From Mycobacterium sp. GA-1841 (lineage in GTDB: Bacteria; Actinomycetota; Actinomycetes; Mycobacteriales; Mycobacteriaceae), in contig NZ_MBEQ01000057.1 in assembly GCF_001954135.1 (NCBI RefSeq), positions 1 through 58,355 of the forward strand: a stretch of DNA of 58,355 bases, read 5' to 3'. Shown piece by piece: positions 46,136-54,324 of this stretch. A program made the translations under genes and the position numbers. The notes beneath the pieces were generated by a model. It made no database searches. It had not been told where the DNA came from and saw nothing but the letters and a program-made list of their open reading frames with translations. The stretch's first letter is position 1. Each line of letters starts with the position of its first letter.

Positions 46136-47326
46136 TCAGTCGTCGTACTCCCAGGAGTGACGTCCCCTGGGCGCCTGCCCCCGGGTGGACGAGCGGGGCC
46201 GCGTGCGGTGCTCCACCCGGTGATCCTCATCGTCGGTGCCGCGGTAGCGCACCCGTGACACCGGATGGTGCGTCGAGCGGCCAGAGCGGGTGGGGGGTTC
46301 GAAGGAATCCTCGAACGGCTGATAGTCGTCGAATCGGCGGCGACGTCGCTGGGGCCGTTCATGGGCCTCGAAACTTCCCGCTTCACGACGATCGGGCGGC
46401 GGCTGGCGGCGTGGATCCCGCGGCTCGGTCCGCGCCCGCCGACGCGGCTCGCCGGCTCCGGGCTCGGCCGGACGCGGCGGCCTCGGACGTCGCGGACGCT
46501 CAGGGACAGCCCCGTCGAATTCGCTGCCGAGGTCGGCGTCGGGCGCACGGCCCGGACGGGGACGCGGCGGCGCGGTGCGTTTCGTGGGTCGGCGTTCGCC
46601 TCGGGGGCGCCCGGCGGCCGACCCCGCTTCGGATGCGGCGCCTGCGCCGGCCGGTCGTCGCCGCGGGGGCCGTTCCGATGGGCGGCGCCGCGGCGGAACG
46701 TCAGTGGCCGGATCTTGGTCGGTGGCCCGGGCCCGACGAGTCGACGCCGTCGCGGGTTTGCGGAGAACCAGTCCGGAAAGTTTCTCTGTGACAGAAGCCA
46801 CAATTCCCGCGACGGGCGTGGCTGTGGCGGTCCGGCCGGCTTTGACGGTGTGCGTGGCGCCGGTCGGCTCGATCTCCTCGCCTCCGCGGCGTGTTGTGAG
46901 GCCGACGTACCACCGGCCCAGGCCGATCAGCAGGACTGCCGCCGAGAGGAACAGCATCAACGGAAAGCGTTCGATCAGTGGGTATCCGCAGTTGATCGCC
47001 AGATCTTTCACGCCGTCGAGCTGGCCGCCGTGGAACAGGAAATAGGACCCGGGAACAGCGACGAACAGGATCAGCGGCGGCTGGATCACGGCGGTGAACA
47101 GCCCGGCCTGTTGAACCGCGAGAACAGCCAAAAGGCAACCCAGGGAGTAGCAGACCGCAAACACAGCGCTGAGCTCCCGGTCACCGGAACCGGCGTCGAA
47201 AGCAAAGCCGATCGCAGTAGCCGTGACGGCCAACAAGACAGCGCCCCACCACGGCACACCGGCGAAACGCGGGTGTACAGAGCGATGATCAGCCGGCACT
47301 GCCGACTGTGCGCGCTGTCCTGACAC
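46136..47326 (-). CDS. DUF6542-type membrane protein with a long Arg/Pro-rich tail
   Basis: About 396 residues. Four spans occupy residues 25-145 (GAVLLAVTATAIGFAF to LMLFLSAAVLLIGLGRWYVGL). The remaining ~240 residues are disordered and rich in Arg, Pro and acidic patches (for example RRRPSERPPRRRPAG), ending RGRHSWEYDD. This is the Rv1111c position. The GTG at 47326 is chosen because a TACGGT -10 lies 6 bases upstream; the longer open frame is antisense to ychF. Function is unknown; the tail may bind nucleic acid or partners. Confidence 0.75.
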   Translation of the reverse strand: MSGQRAQSAVPADHRSVHPRFAGVPWWGAVLLAVTATAIGFAFDAGSGDRELSAVFAVCYSLGCLLAVLAVQQAGLFTAVIQPPLILFVAVPGSYFLFHGGQLDGVKDLAINCGYPLIERFPLMLFLSAAVLLIGLGRWYVGLTTRRGGEEIEPTGATHTVKAGRTATATPVAGIVASVTEKLSGLVLRKPATASTRRARATDQDPATDVPPRRRPSERPPRRRPAGAGAASEAGSAAGRPRGERRPTKRTAPPRPRPGRAPDADLGSEFDGAVPERPRRPRPPRPAEPGAGEPRRRARTEPRDPRRQPPPDRREAGSFEAHERPQRRRRRFDDYQPFEDSFEPPTRSGRSTHHPVSRVRYRGTDDEDHRVEHRTRPRSSTRGQAPRGRHSWEYDD

Positions 47327-47332
47327 ACGTAG

Positions 47333-47338
47333 ACCGTA
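47333..47338 (-). promoter_or_regulatory. -10 element of the DUF6542 gene
   Basis: Minus-strand TACGGT ends 6 bases before the GTG at 47326. Confidence 0.45.
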
Positions 47339-47395
47339 CCGGCTATGTCTGGCCGCGTGCTGCCAGCTCACGCTGGCGCGCCTGTCACACCGGCC

Positions 47396-47401
47396 TAGAC
47401 T
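47396..47401 (+). promoter_or_regulatory. -10 element of ychF
   Basis: TAGACT directly abuts a GTG at 47402 but lies 9 bases before the GTG at 47411. The latter is therefore the likely start. Confidence 0.45.
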
Positions 47402-47410
47402 GTGGTCCCT

Positions 47411-48493
47411 GTGAGCCTGAACCTGGGAATCGTCGGTTTGCCGAACGTCGGAAAGTCGACTCTGTTCAACGCCCTGACACGTAACGACGTGTTGGCGGCC
47501 AACTACCCGTTTGCGACCATCGAGCCCAACGAGGGCGTGGTGCCGCTGCCCGATCCCCGGCTCGACAAGCTCGCGGAGATCTTCGGGTCGGAGAAGATCG
47601 TGCCGGCGCCGGTGACGTTCGTCGACATCGCCGGAATCGTCAAAGGCGCGTCCGAGGGCGCCGGTCTCGGGAACAAGTTCCTGGCCAACATCCGCGAGTG
47701 CGACGCCATCTGTCAGGTGGTGCGGGTGTTCGCCGACGACGACGTGGTGCATGTCGACGGCCGGGTGGACCCACGCTCGGACATCGAGGTGATCGAGACC
47801 GAGCTGATCCTGGCCGACATGCAGACGCTGGAGAAGGCGATTCCGCGGCTGGAGAAGGAAGCCCGCAACAACAAAGAACGCAAGCCGCTCTTGGATGCGG
47901 CCATCGCGGCCCAGGCCGTACTGGATGGCGGCAAGACTCTGTCCTCTGTGGTCTCGTCGGCCCAGGACTGGTCGATCCTGCGTGAGCTGAACCTGATGAC
48001 CACCAAGCCGTTCCTGTACGTGTTCAACGCCGACGAGTCGGTGCTCACCGACGCTGCGCGTGTCGCCGAACTCCGTGAGCTGGTGGCCCCGGCCGACGCG
48101 GTGTTCCTGGATGCCAAGATCGAATCGGAGCTGATCGAGCTCGACGAGGAATCGGCCGCCGAACTGCTGGAGTCGATCGGGCAGACCGAACGCGGCCTGG
48201 ATGCCCTGGCCCGGGCCGGCTTTCACACCCTGAATTTGCAGACCTACCTGACGGCCGGGCCCAAAGAATCGCGAGCCTGGACGATTCACCGGGGCGACAC
48301 GGCACCCAAGGCGGCCGGCGTGATCCACACCGACTTCGAGAAGGGCTTCATCAAGGCCGAGATCGTGTCTTTCGACGACCTCGTCGAGGCCGGATCGATG
48401 GCTGCTGCCAAGGCTGCGGGCAAGGTGCGGATGGAAGGCAAGGACTACGTGATGGCCGACGGGGATGTGGTGGAGTTCCGCTTCAACGTGTAG
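47411..48493 (+). CDS. ychF: Redox-regulated ATPase YchF (Obg-like)
   Basis: A 360-residue YchF/OLA1 protein. The P-loop [14 protein letters not shown] is near the N-terminus, followed by [11 protein letters not shown], the switch [20 protein letters not shown], then a coiled-coil domain and a TGS domain ending DVVEFRFNV. It binds ATP rather than GTP and associates with ribosomes. The final codons form part of a 27-bp direct repeat that recurs at the end of the neighbouring HNH gene. Confidence 0.95.
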   Translation: MSLNLGIVGLPNVGKSTLFNALTRNDVLAANYPFATIEPNEGVVPLPDPRLDKLAEIFGSEKIVPAPVTFVDIAGIVKGASEGAGLGNKFLANIRECDAICQVVRVFADDDVVHVDGRVDPRSDIEVIETELILADMQTLEKAIPRLEKEARNNKERKPLLDAAIAAQAVLDGGKTLSSVVSSAQDWSILRELNLMTTKPFLYVFNADESVLTDAARVAELRELVAPADAVFLDAKIESELIELDEESAAELLESIGQTERGLDALARAGFHTLNLQTYLTAGPKESRAWTIHRGDTAPKAAGVIHTDFEKGFIKAEIVSFDDLVEAGSMAAAKAAGKVRMEGKDYVMADGDVVEFRFNV

Positions 48494-48495
48494 GT
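48469..48495 (+). repeat. 27-bp direct repeat, left copy (ychF 3' end)
   Basis: It runs from GGTGGAGTTCCG to CGTGTAGGT, covers the last ychF codons (VEFRFNV, stop) plus three bases, and is identical over 27 bases to 49133-49159. Confidence 0.95.
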
Positions 48496-49132
48496 CTGGC
48501 GGCAAGGGTGCCAATTAGCTGGGAGGTGTGCGGGTGGACTCAAAGGCCGACGTGCTGTTCGAGGTATGCGCTGCTCTTGCTGGGGGCGACTCCTGTTCTG
48601 CTAAAGCGACCCTTAGGTCGCAGTATCCGTTCAAGCCGGTAGAGAAGATCGCCCGCCGGTACTCAGAACGTCAGTCGATGAAGCTGTTCATGCGTGATGG
48701 CTTCATCGACCGCTACACGGGCAACCGCCTCGTTAACCCCGGCGTTCTCCGACTCCTCCATGTCGTGCTGGGGGTCGACTTTCCGACACATCCGAACTGG
48801 AAGGTCTCAGCGACGCACCCCGCTTTCTGGGAGTTGTTCCCGACGGTCGATCATGTCGTGCCCGTCAGCCGAGGCGGGCGTGACGACGAGTCGAACTGGG
48901 TCACAGCGTCGATGCTGAGCAATCAGGCCAAGGACCAGTGGACGGTGGAGCACCTGGGTTGGAAGCTGCATCCGGCTGGCGCTGTGGAGGAGTGGGATGG
49001 GTTGTCGCGGTGGCTGGTCGACTATCTCGCGGCGAACCCGACCGTGTTGGCGGAGGCAGCTGAGCCCCACCGTCGCTACATCCGAACATGGTTTACCGCC
49101 ACCAAGGCGGCGATAGAAGGGGATGACCAACC
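48496..49132 (+). mobile_element. Putative minimal HNH mobile element inserted at the ychF 3' end
   Basis: A 637-base segment between two identical 27-bp copies of the ychF 3' end (period 664 bases). It holds only one ORF, an HNH endonuclease-like gene, and no integrase or transposase. The insert reads differently from its surroundings, with less extreme codon bias near its 5' end (CTGCTCTTGCTGGG, GCTAAAGCGACCC). A long hairpin follows the right copy by 12 bases and could be the original ychF terminator. Confidence 0.6.
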
Positions 49133-49157
49133 GGTGGAGTTCCGCTTCAACGTGTAG
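48534..49157 (+). CDS. HNH endonuclease-like protein, one-gene insert
   Basis: About 207 residues from GTG 48534, 8 bases after GGGAGG; GTG 48528 (209 residues) is too close to that site. A central HNH-type core is visible: DHVVPVSRGGRDDESNW, then SNQAK (numbered from 48528: D108, H109, N123, N132, K135). FIDRYTGNRLVNPGVLRLLH and HPAFWELFPT precede it, a pattern I recall from a widespread uncharacterised HNH family. The last eight residues (PVEFRFNV) come from the direct repeat and repeat the YchF C-terminus. DNA cleavage is inferred. Confidence 0.75.
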   Translation: MDSKADVLFEVCAALAGGDSCSAKATLRSQYPFKPVEKIARRYSERQSMKLFMRDGFIDRYTGNRLVNPGVLRLLHVVLGVDFPTHPNWKVSATHPAFWELFPTVDHVVPVSRGGRDDESNWVTASMLSNQAKDQWTVEHLGWKLHPAGAVEEWDGLSRWLVDYLAANPTVLAEAAEPHRRYIRTWFTATKAAIEGDDQPVEFRFNV

Positions 49158-49159
49158 GT
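49133..49159 (+). repeat. 27-bp direct repeat, right copy (HNH gene 3' end)
   Basis: Identical to 48469-48495 and in frame with the HNH ORF, supplying its last seven codons and stop. Confidence 0.95.
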
Positions 49160-49170
49160 GCCACGAACAG

Positions 49171-49233
49171 CGCCGAAAGTGAAGACGATGTCGAGATTTC
49201 ACGAAAATCTCGACATCTTGTTCACTTTCGGCG
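49171..49233 (+). terminator. Long hairpin terminator downstream of the insert
   Basis: The outer 13-bp arms (49171-49183 and 49221-49233) and the inner 12-bp arms (49188-49199 and 49205-49216) form one long stem with a small internal mismatch. Confidence 0.7.
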
Positions 49234-49288
49234 TCTTTCGAGTCGACTGAACCGGAAACGGCCTGTCCGCAGGCTGCACAATGTCGGT

Positions 49289-49786
49289 ATGCCGGATCAG
49301 CTTGCACGTCAATGGCCGTCGGTGCGCGAGATGGTGGAGCGCGGGCGGCGCTCGGCCGGGCACGTCACCATTGCTTCGGTCGACGCCGCCGGTGGGCCCA
49401 CGATCACGCCCATCGGGACAGTCTTTCTGCGCGCCGACGGCACGGGCTTTTACTTCGACCAGTACACCGAACGCCTGGCCGAGAATTTGGACGCCAACCC
49501 GCAGGTGTGCGTCATGGCGGTGGACCGGGGAACCGGCTTCTGGCTCCGCTCGCTGCTGACCGGTCGGTTTCACAAGCCGATCGGTGTGCGGCTGTACGGG
49601 ACGGCCGGCCCGCGCCGCTTGGCGACAGCTGACGAACTCGACGAGGTCGACCGACGGGTGCGGCTCATGCGAATAACCCGGGGCGGCCGCAGGCTCTGGT
49701 CGGATTTCAGTTATGTGCGCGACCTCGTGTTCACCGATTGCCGATGGGTGCAGTATCCCGTGATGATGCCGGCACTCAACGGCTGA
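49289..49786 (+). CDS. PPOX-class split-barrel flavin/F420-binding protein
   Basis: A 165-residue pyridoxamine-5'-phosphate-oxidase-like split beta-barrel. VTIASVDAAGGPTITPIGTVFLRADGTGFYF forms the first strands, and AENLDANPQVCVMAVD is typical of the central strands. Members bind FMN, F420 or heme; which one applies here cannot be decided. The C-terminal YVRDLVFTDCRWVQYP is distinctive. It starts 56 bases after the hairpin. Function is unknown. Confidence 0.7.
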   Translation: MPDQLARQWPSVREMVERGRRSAGHVTIASVDAAGGPTITPIGTVFLRADGTGFYFDQYTERLAENLDANPQVCVMAVDRGTGFWLRSLLTGRFHKPIGVRLYGTAGPRRLATADELDEVDRRVRLMRITRGGRRLWSDFSYVRDLVFTDCRWVQYPVMMPALNG

Positions 49787-49821
49787 ATTCGTGCCCGGCG
49801 CTTGGTGTCGGTGGTCGGGCC

Positions 49822-49827
49822 TAGGGT
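49822..49827 (+). promoter_or_regulatory. -10 element of the glyoxalase-fold gene
   Basis: TAGGGT ends 7 bases before the ATG at 49835. Confidence 0.45.
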
Positions 49828-49834
49828 GCCGGGC

Positions 49835-50233
49835 ATGAAATTCGTTTCGACCCGCATCATCACCGCCGACGTGTTGCGTCTCGTCGCGTTCTACGAGACG
49901 GTCACCGGAGCCGACGCCGTGTGGGGCAATGAACTGTTCGCCGAGATCCCCACCCCGGTCGGCACTTTGGCCATCGGCAGTGACAAGACAGTCCCGCTGT
50001 TCGGGGCCGGGTCCGCCGAGCCCGCGGCCAACCGCAGCGCAATCATCGAGTTCATCGTGGACGATGTGGACGCCGAGTACGAGCGGCTGCGGGGGAAGGT
50101 CGGTGAGGTGGTGACGGAACCGACGACGATGCCATGGGGTAATCGTGCGCTGCTGTTCCGCGACCCGGATGGGAACCTGGTCAACTTGTTCACGCCGGTC
50201 ACCGACGAGGCTCGGGCCAAGTTCGGTTTGTGA
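49835..50233 (+). CDS. Glyoxalase/bleomycin-resistance fold protein
   Basis: A 132-residue VOC-superfamily protein with the two beta-alpha-beta-beta-beta modules. Signals are VAFYETVTGADAVW and the C-terminal GNRALLFRDPDGNLVNLFTPV, whose DPDGN is characteristic. Metal ligands are not obvious. It may be a dioxygenase, isomerase or resistance-type binding protein. The ATG at 49835 follows a leaderless-type -10 and excludes the earlier in-frame start at 49802. Confidence 0.75.
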   Translation: MKFVSTRIITADVLRLVAFYETVTGADAVWGNELFAEIPTPVGTLAIGSDKTVPLFGAGSAEPAANRSAIIEFIVDDVDAEYERLRGKVGEVVTEPTTMPWGNRALLFRDPDGNLVNLFTPVTDEARAKFGL

Positions 50234-50250
50234 AGGCAGTGATCGGTGTC

Positions 50251-50308
50251 CCGAATGTGCACATAGATCGCGAATTCCGCCCGGAACGCGATCTGTGTGC
50301 ACGTTCGG
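50251..50308. terminator. Long hairpin between convergent genes
   Basis: Arms 50251-50278 and 50283-50308 pair along about 26 bp with three mismatches or wobbles. Confidence 0.65.
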
Positions 50309-50323
50309 CGACGTTTCGGCGTC

Positions 50324-51019
50324 TCAGTCGACGATCACCGAGATCTCGTCGCCCAGCGCGTATCCGTCGGTCAACGGCAGCTCGTCACCGCTCCAGAACG
50401 ACCCGGGATCGAACCAGTTGTAGTGCTTCTCGGTGGTCAGCAGACCCATCTCCTCGTAGGTGATGGCCACGGTCTCCGCGCAGTAGGCGGTTTCCAGCCC
50501 GACCTGGCGATCGCGTGCCTTCCTGCGTTCGGCCGATTCGCGAACCTTGCTGTGGACGAACGGAATTCCGCGAGTGAAATCGCTGACGACGGGGACCCTG
50601 CCGCGAAGCCAACGTCCGGTGAGCCGGGCCGTGGTGGGGAAGGCCGTGCCGTCCATCCGGGCGATCACCTTGAGCAGCGTGTCCTCCTGCTCGCGGGTGG
50701 CGAACGGGGTGAGCTGACGCAACCAGCAGCGCTGCCCGTAACTGTGGGCCCAGCGTTCGACGGCCTGACGGGCGTCGTGCAGTTGCACGCCGCGGTGGTG
50801 GGTGCCGGTCCACAGGTCGAGCAGCTTGTCGCCGAGTTCGGCATGCCAGATCAGCGGTGGTAGATCGTCGATCGCGACGGTCATCCCGACGTGGTTGACC
50901 GGGCTGTTGGTCAAGGTTTGGATCGCCCGGTCGGGCCCGGACCCGCCGCGGAACAACCAGATGTCACCGGTGCGGGTCTCCTCCAACGCCTTGGTCAATG
51001 ACACCGTGTTCGCTTTCAC
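50324..51019 (-). CDS. Permuted NlpC/P60 (YiiX-like) putative hydrolase
   Basis: A 231-residue protein. An N-terminal GDIWLFRGGSGPDRAIQTLTNSPVNHVGM carries the conserved His, and a later ETAYCAETVAITY carries the Cys. That His-before-Cys order is the circularly permuted papain-like arrangement of YiiX/YaeF proteins. Such enzymes may act on lipids or amide bonds; the activity here is unproven. No signal peptide is evident. It is separated from the convergent glyoxalase-fold gene by a hairpin. Confidence 0.65.
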   Translation of the reverse strand: MKANTVSLTKALEETRTGDIWLFRGGSGPDRAIQTLTNSPVNHVGMTVAIDDLPPLIWHAELGDKLLDLWTGTHHRGVQLHDARQAVERWAHSYGQRCWLRQLTPFATREQEDTLLKVIARMDGTAFPTTARLTGRWLRGRVPVVSDFTRGIPFVHSKVRESAERRKARDRQVGLETAYCAETVAITYEEMGLLTTEKHYNWFDPGSFWSGDELPLTDGYALGDEISVIVD

Positions 51020-51045
51020 ATGCGCAGCTTAGGCAGACTCGGGGC

Positions 51046-51216
51046 ATGCGCAGCATCTGGAAGTGGGTCGGGCTGGCCGGTGTCGCCGGTGTCGTGGCCG
51101 GTGGTGTCATGGTGGCGCGGGATCAGCGGCGCCGAAACGCCTATACCCCGCAGGATATCCGGGAGCGGCTGCATCAGCGGCTGGCCGAGGCCGAACAGGC
51201 GGATCCGAAGCCGTAA
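51046..51216 (+). CDS. Small single-span membrane protein
   Basis: A 56-residue protein. RSIWKWVGLAGVAGVVAGGVMVAR forms one span, then a basic charged tail (RDQRRRNAYTPQDIRERLHQRLAEAE) that is likely helical. The ATG at 51046 begins MRSIWKWVG; a longer in-frame ATG at 50998 adds unlikely residues. It is convergent with the alpha/beta hydrolase gene, which ends 4 bases away. Function is unknown. Confidence 0.6.
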   Translation: MRSIWKWVGLAGVAGVVAGGVMVARDQRRRNAYTPQDIRERLHQRLAEAEQADPKP

Positions 51217-51220
51217 TAGG

Positions 51221-52099
51221 TCAGCGGCCGACGAACTCCACGACCACCCCGGTGAACGCGTCGTTGTCGTCACCGGCGGCGGTATGCCCGGCATCGGACA
51301 GCTCGACGAACTCGGCGGCGGGCACCTTCTCCAGGAAGTCCTGCACCCCTTCGGGACTGACGACGTCGGACAGCTTGCCGCGGATCAGCAGGATCGGGAT
51401 CGACAGGTTTATCGCGGCCTGCTCCAGCTTCTCGACCCGGACGAACGGATCGTCTTCGGGCTTGGTCAGAAACGCCGGATCCCAGTGCCAGTACCAGCGC
51501 CCGTCGCGCAGCCTCAGGTTCTTCTTGAGCCCTTCCGGACTGCGCGGCTTGGTGCGATACGGCAGGTAGGCCGCCACCGCTTCGGCGGCCTCCTCCAACG
51601 AGTCGAAGCCGTTCACATTGGTGAACATGAAGTCGCGAATGCGGGCGCTGCCGCTCTTCTCGAACCGTGGCACCACATCGACGAGCACCAGTTTGGTGAC
51701 CAGTTCCGGACCGGCTTCGTGGGCGGCCAGGATGCCGGTCAGCCCGCCCATGCTCGCGCCGATCAACACGACGGGACGGCCGATCTGGTACAGCACATGC
51801 TGAACATCGGCGCACAGCACCTCGACCGAATAGTTTGCGCTGGGTGAGCGATCGCTGTCGCCGTGCCCACGTGCGTCGAGCGCGATGACGTGCAGCCCGC
51901 GATCGGCCAGGATCTGGCCGGTGTTCTTCCACGAGAACCGGTTCTGCCCGCCGCCGTGCAGCAGCAGCACAGTGGGCTTCTCGGAGGCCGACGCCGCATC
52001 GCGGTTCCATTCGTCGCCGACCAGATTCAAGTCGTCGACCCCGCGGAACGCGACGGTCCGCAATTCGCTGTGCTCTGGTTTCGCGGTGCTCACGGACAT
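51221..52099 (-). CDS. Alpha/beta hydrolase
   Basis: A 292-residue hydrolase. LLLHGGGQNRFSW (oxyanion HG), the nucleophile elbow LIGASMGGLTG (Ser), a central lid region with FDSLEEAAEAVAAYLPYRT, ILLIRGKLSDVV (acid region), and SDAGHTAAGDD with the catalytic His are present. It could act on esters, lactones or C-C bonds; the substrate is unknown. It is divergent from the TetR gene at 52193, which may control it. Confidence 0.82.
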   Translation of the reverse strand: MSVSTAKPEHSELRTVAFRGVDDLNLVGDEWNRDAASASEKPTVLLLHGGGQNRFSWKNTGQILADRGLHVIALDARGHGDSDRSPSANYSVEVLCADVQHVLYQIGRPVVLIGASMGGLTGILAAHEAGPELVTKLVLVDVVPRFEKSGSARIRDFMFTNVNGFDSLEEAAEAVAAYLPYRTKPRSPEGLKKNLRLRDGRWYWHWDPAFLTKPEDDPFVRVEKLEQAAINLSIPILLIRGKLSDVVSPEGVQDFLEKVPAAEFVELSDAGHTAAGDDNDAFTGVVVEFVGR

Positions 52100-52178
52100 T
52101 CCTCTCGCCAGGCCCCGGAGGTCACGTTACCCAGGCCGGTTTTCGCCCCATCTGCGACCCGCTGCAGCGGTGCATTCC

Positions 52179-52184
52179 TAGAAT
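52179..52184 (+). promoter_or_regulatory. -10 element of the TetR gene at 52193
   Basis: TAGAAT ends 8 bases before the GTG at 52193. Confidence 0.4.
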
Positions 52185-52192
52185 CGTGAATC

Positions 52193-52804
52193 GTGCAAAT
52201 CGAGCCAGGTGACGCGGCACGCGACGCCGATGATCGCAAGGCAATCATCAAAGCCGCGTTCACGTGCCTGTCCGAGCCGCACGCCGGTGCGGTACCGCTG
52301 ACGGCGATCCTGGCCAGGGCAGGATTGTCCACTCGGGCGTTCTACCGGCATTTCGAATCCAAGGACGCGCTGTTTTTGGCGATGCAGCAGAGCGGCGGCA
52401 GGTTGTTGGGCTGCCGTCTCGACGGGATCGCCGACGACGACGGGATGCCGGTCGAGCGGCTCGCGCAGTGGATAAGTGTGGCGTTCGAGGTGATCCACGA
52501 TGCGCGGTTGCGTGGGCACGCCACCGTTCTGGATTCCGACGAGGTTCGCTCGGCCAAGGGGTACGACGAGGCTCAGGAACAGTGGCGCTTCGACCGCGAA
52601 CGGGCCCTGGCGCGACTTCTGCGCCGCGGCCGCGACGACGGCTCATTTCCGCTGGCCAAACCGGAGCGGGACGCCGCGGCCATCCGCGCCGTGGTGAGCC
52701 ATGAGCTGTCCCGTCTACCTGCCGACGGGGATCGGGAGGCGGCGTGCGCGGCAGCCGTGGACTTTGCCCTGCGAGCCGTCGGCGCCCGCACCCGGGACCG
52801 CTGA
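52193..52804 (+). CDS. TetR-family transcriptional regulator
   Basis: A 203-residue regulator. The HTH is visible as VPLTAILARAGLSTRAFYRHFESKDALF, followed by an all-helical ligand domain (residues 70-200). It is divergent from the alpha/beta hydrolase at 51221 (93-base spacer) and 81 bases upstream of the Mce-associated operon, so either could be its target. The GTG start is supported by the adjacent -10. Confidence 0.8.
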   Translation: MQIEPGDAARDADDRKAIIKAAFTCLSEPHAGAVPLTAILARAGLSTRAFYRHFESKDALFLAMQQSGGRLLGCRLDGIADDDGMPVERLAQWISVAFEVIHDARLRGHATVLDSDEVRSAKGYDEAQEQWRFDRERALARLLRRGRDDGSFPLAKPERDAAAIRAVVSHELSRLPADGDREAACAAAVDFALRAVGARTRDR

Positions 52805-52885
52805 TCACGGTGTGACCGGTGCCACGTACTTTGGATCGCACGCGTGCCAACCCACGCGACACGTAGTGCCCCGAGGAGCAGATGT

Positions 52886-53497
52886 ATGGCAGACGACAGC
52901 GCCGACGCCGAGCCTGTCGAGCAGACGGAGGCTGACGAGACCGCAGAGGCCGACGACGAGACCACCGCTGACGAAAAAGAACCGGCGGACGACGTTCCGG
53001 CGGTGTCCAGGCGGCGACGGCTCGTGGCGACGCCGACGGCTCTCGGCGCTGTGCTTCTCGTCGCGCTCGTGGCGCTGACCGGTTGGCTGGGATACGAGTT
53101 CTCTCAGGTAAAGCAGGATCAGCAGCGGCGTGAGATGTTCGTCGACACCGCACGCCAGGCCGCGCTCAATCTGACCTCGGTCGACTGGGAACACGCCGAG
53201 GACGACATCCAGAGGGTGCTCGACACCTCCACCGGTGCGTTCTACGACGACTTCGACAAGCGTTCGAAGTCATTCCTGGAAGTCGTCAAACAGATCAAAT
53301 CGAAATCGGTGGGCACCGTCACGGCATCGGGGCTGAAGTCCTACTCGCCCGATGAGGCGAAAGTCCTCGTCTCGGCGACCATCCGCTCCACCAACGCCGG
53401 GGTGCCCGAGCAGAAGCCACAGGTATGGCGAATGGTGTTGACCGTGCAGGACATTGACGGCAAGGCGAAGGTCTCCAACGTGGAGTTCATCCAATGA
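52886..53497 (+). CDS. Mce-associated membrane protein, copy 1
   Basis: A 203-residue protein. An acidic cytoplasmic N-terminus (ETDEADETAEADDETTADEK-like, Asp/Glu rich) is followed by one span (about residues 52-72, LGAVLLVALVALTGWLGYEF) and an extracytoplasmic domain (ARQAALNLTSVDWEHAEDDIQRVLDTSTGAFYDDF in part) typical of Mam/Omam proteins that stabilise Mce lipid importers. GAGGAG lies 7 bases before the ATG, selecting 52886. It overlaps the next gene by ATGA. No mce operon is in the window, so it is an orphan. Confidence 0.78.
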   Translation: MADDSADAEPVEQTEADETAEADDETTADEKEPADDVPAVSRRRRLVATPTALGAVLLVALVALTGWLGYEFSQVKQDQQRREMFVDTARQAALNLTSVDWEHAEDDIQRVLDTSTGAFYDDFDKRSKSFLEVVKQIKSKSVGTVTASGLKSYSPDEAKVLVSATIRSTNAGVPEQKPQVWRMVLTVQDIDGKAKVSNVEFIQ

Positions 53498-54324
53498 GCG
53501 GCCGACACAAGATGCCGCCGGCCGGGCGCCGTAAGGCCGCGGCGGAATCTGCCGAGACACCGGAGCAGGTGAACCTCGAGAAGACCGCGGTCGAGCCACC
53601 GGCCCCCGATCCCGAGAGCGCGACGCCGGAGGCCGTCGAGCCCGAGAGCACGACATCGGAGGCTACCGAGCCCGAGCCCGAGGGCGCCGAGCCCCAGGAC
53701 ACGGCGCAGATGGACCCCCAAGCCCCAGAAAGCCCAGAAGGCCCGGAAAGCCCTGAAGTTGCGGAAGACCCGGAAGTGTCGGGCGCGACGGACGAGCCGG
53801 ACGCGACGGAAGAGCCCACGGCCGACAACACGGACCAGCCGGCGCGTACCCGCTCGCGGGTCCCGCTGGTGTTGGCCGTGATCGCACTGGTCCTCGCGTC
53901 GGCCTGCGGGGTGTTGCGCTGGCTGATCGTCACGCAACACGAAAGTGACACGGCCCGAACCGAATCCGTCGAGGCGGCCAAAGACATCACCATCCAGATG
54001 CTGTCGTATGAGACCGACACCGTCGACCAGCAGCTGACCGCGGCCCGTGACCGGATGACCGGGGAGTTCCTCGGGAAGTACACCGCAATGATCGACCAGG
54101 TGATCCCGGCGGCGCATGCTCAGCAGATCTCGGCCGTCGCCGATGTGCAGAGCGTGGGCGTGGTGAGCGCGGAGCCGGACCGCGCCGAGGTGATGATGTA
54201 CGTCGATCAAAGCGTCCAGGTCGGAAGAAACGTGCCGGAGAGAACGTTGTCGATCGTGCGGGCCACGGTGGTCAAAGACGGTGACCAGTGGCTGCTTTCT
54301 CGGTACGAGCCGGTGCAGCCATGA
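53494..54324 (+). CDS. Mce-associated membrane protein, copy 2
   Basis: A 276-residue protein with a long Pro/Glu-rich cytoplasmic region (about residues 20-120, many PESPE-type repeats), one span (VPLVLAVIALVLASACGVLRW), and a C-terminal extracytoplasmic domain (IQMLSYETDTVDQQLTAARDRMTGEF, ending DGDQWLLSRYEPVQP). It is a second Omam-like protein; paired Omam genes are also known in mycobacteria (for example Rv0199-Rv0200). It overlaps both neighbours by 4 bases (ATGA). Confidence 0.78.
   Translation: MSGRHKMPPAGRRKAAAESAETPEQVNLEKTAVEPPAPDPESATPEAVEPESTTSEATEPEPEGAEPQDTAQMDPQAPESPEGPESPEVAEDPEVSGATDEPDATEEPTADNTDQPARTRSRVPLVLAVIALVLASACGVLRWLIVTQHESDTARTESVEAAKDITIQMLSYETDTVDQQLTAARDRMTGEFLGKYTAMIDQVIPAAHAQQISAVADVQSVGVVSAEPDRAEVMMYVDQSVQVGRNVPERTLSIVRATVVKDGDQWLLSRYEPVQP

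Noticed and set aside
46136..48514. A 792-residue minus-strand ORF covering ychF
   Set aside because: Its upstream part is antisense to ychF, whose motifs are unambiguous. The real minus-strand gene starts at 47326.
48496..49132. Restriction-modification system around the HNH gene
   Set aside because: No methyltransferase or specificity gene is present; the segment holds a single ORF between direct repeats.
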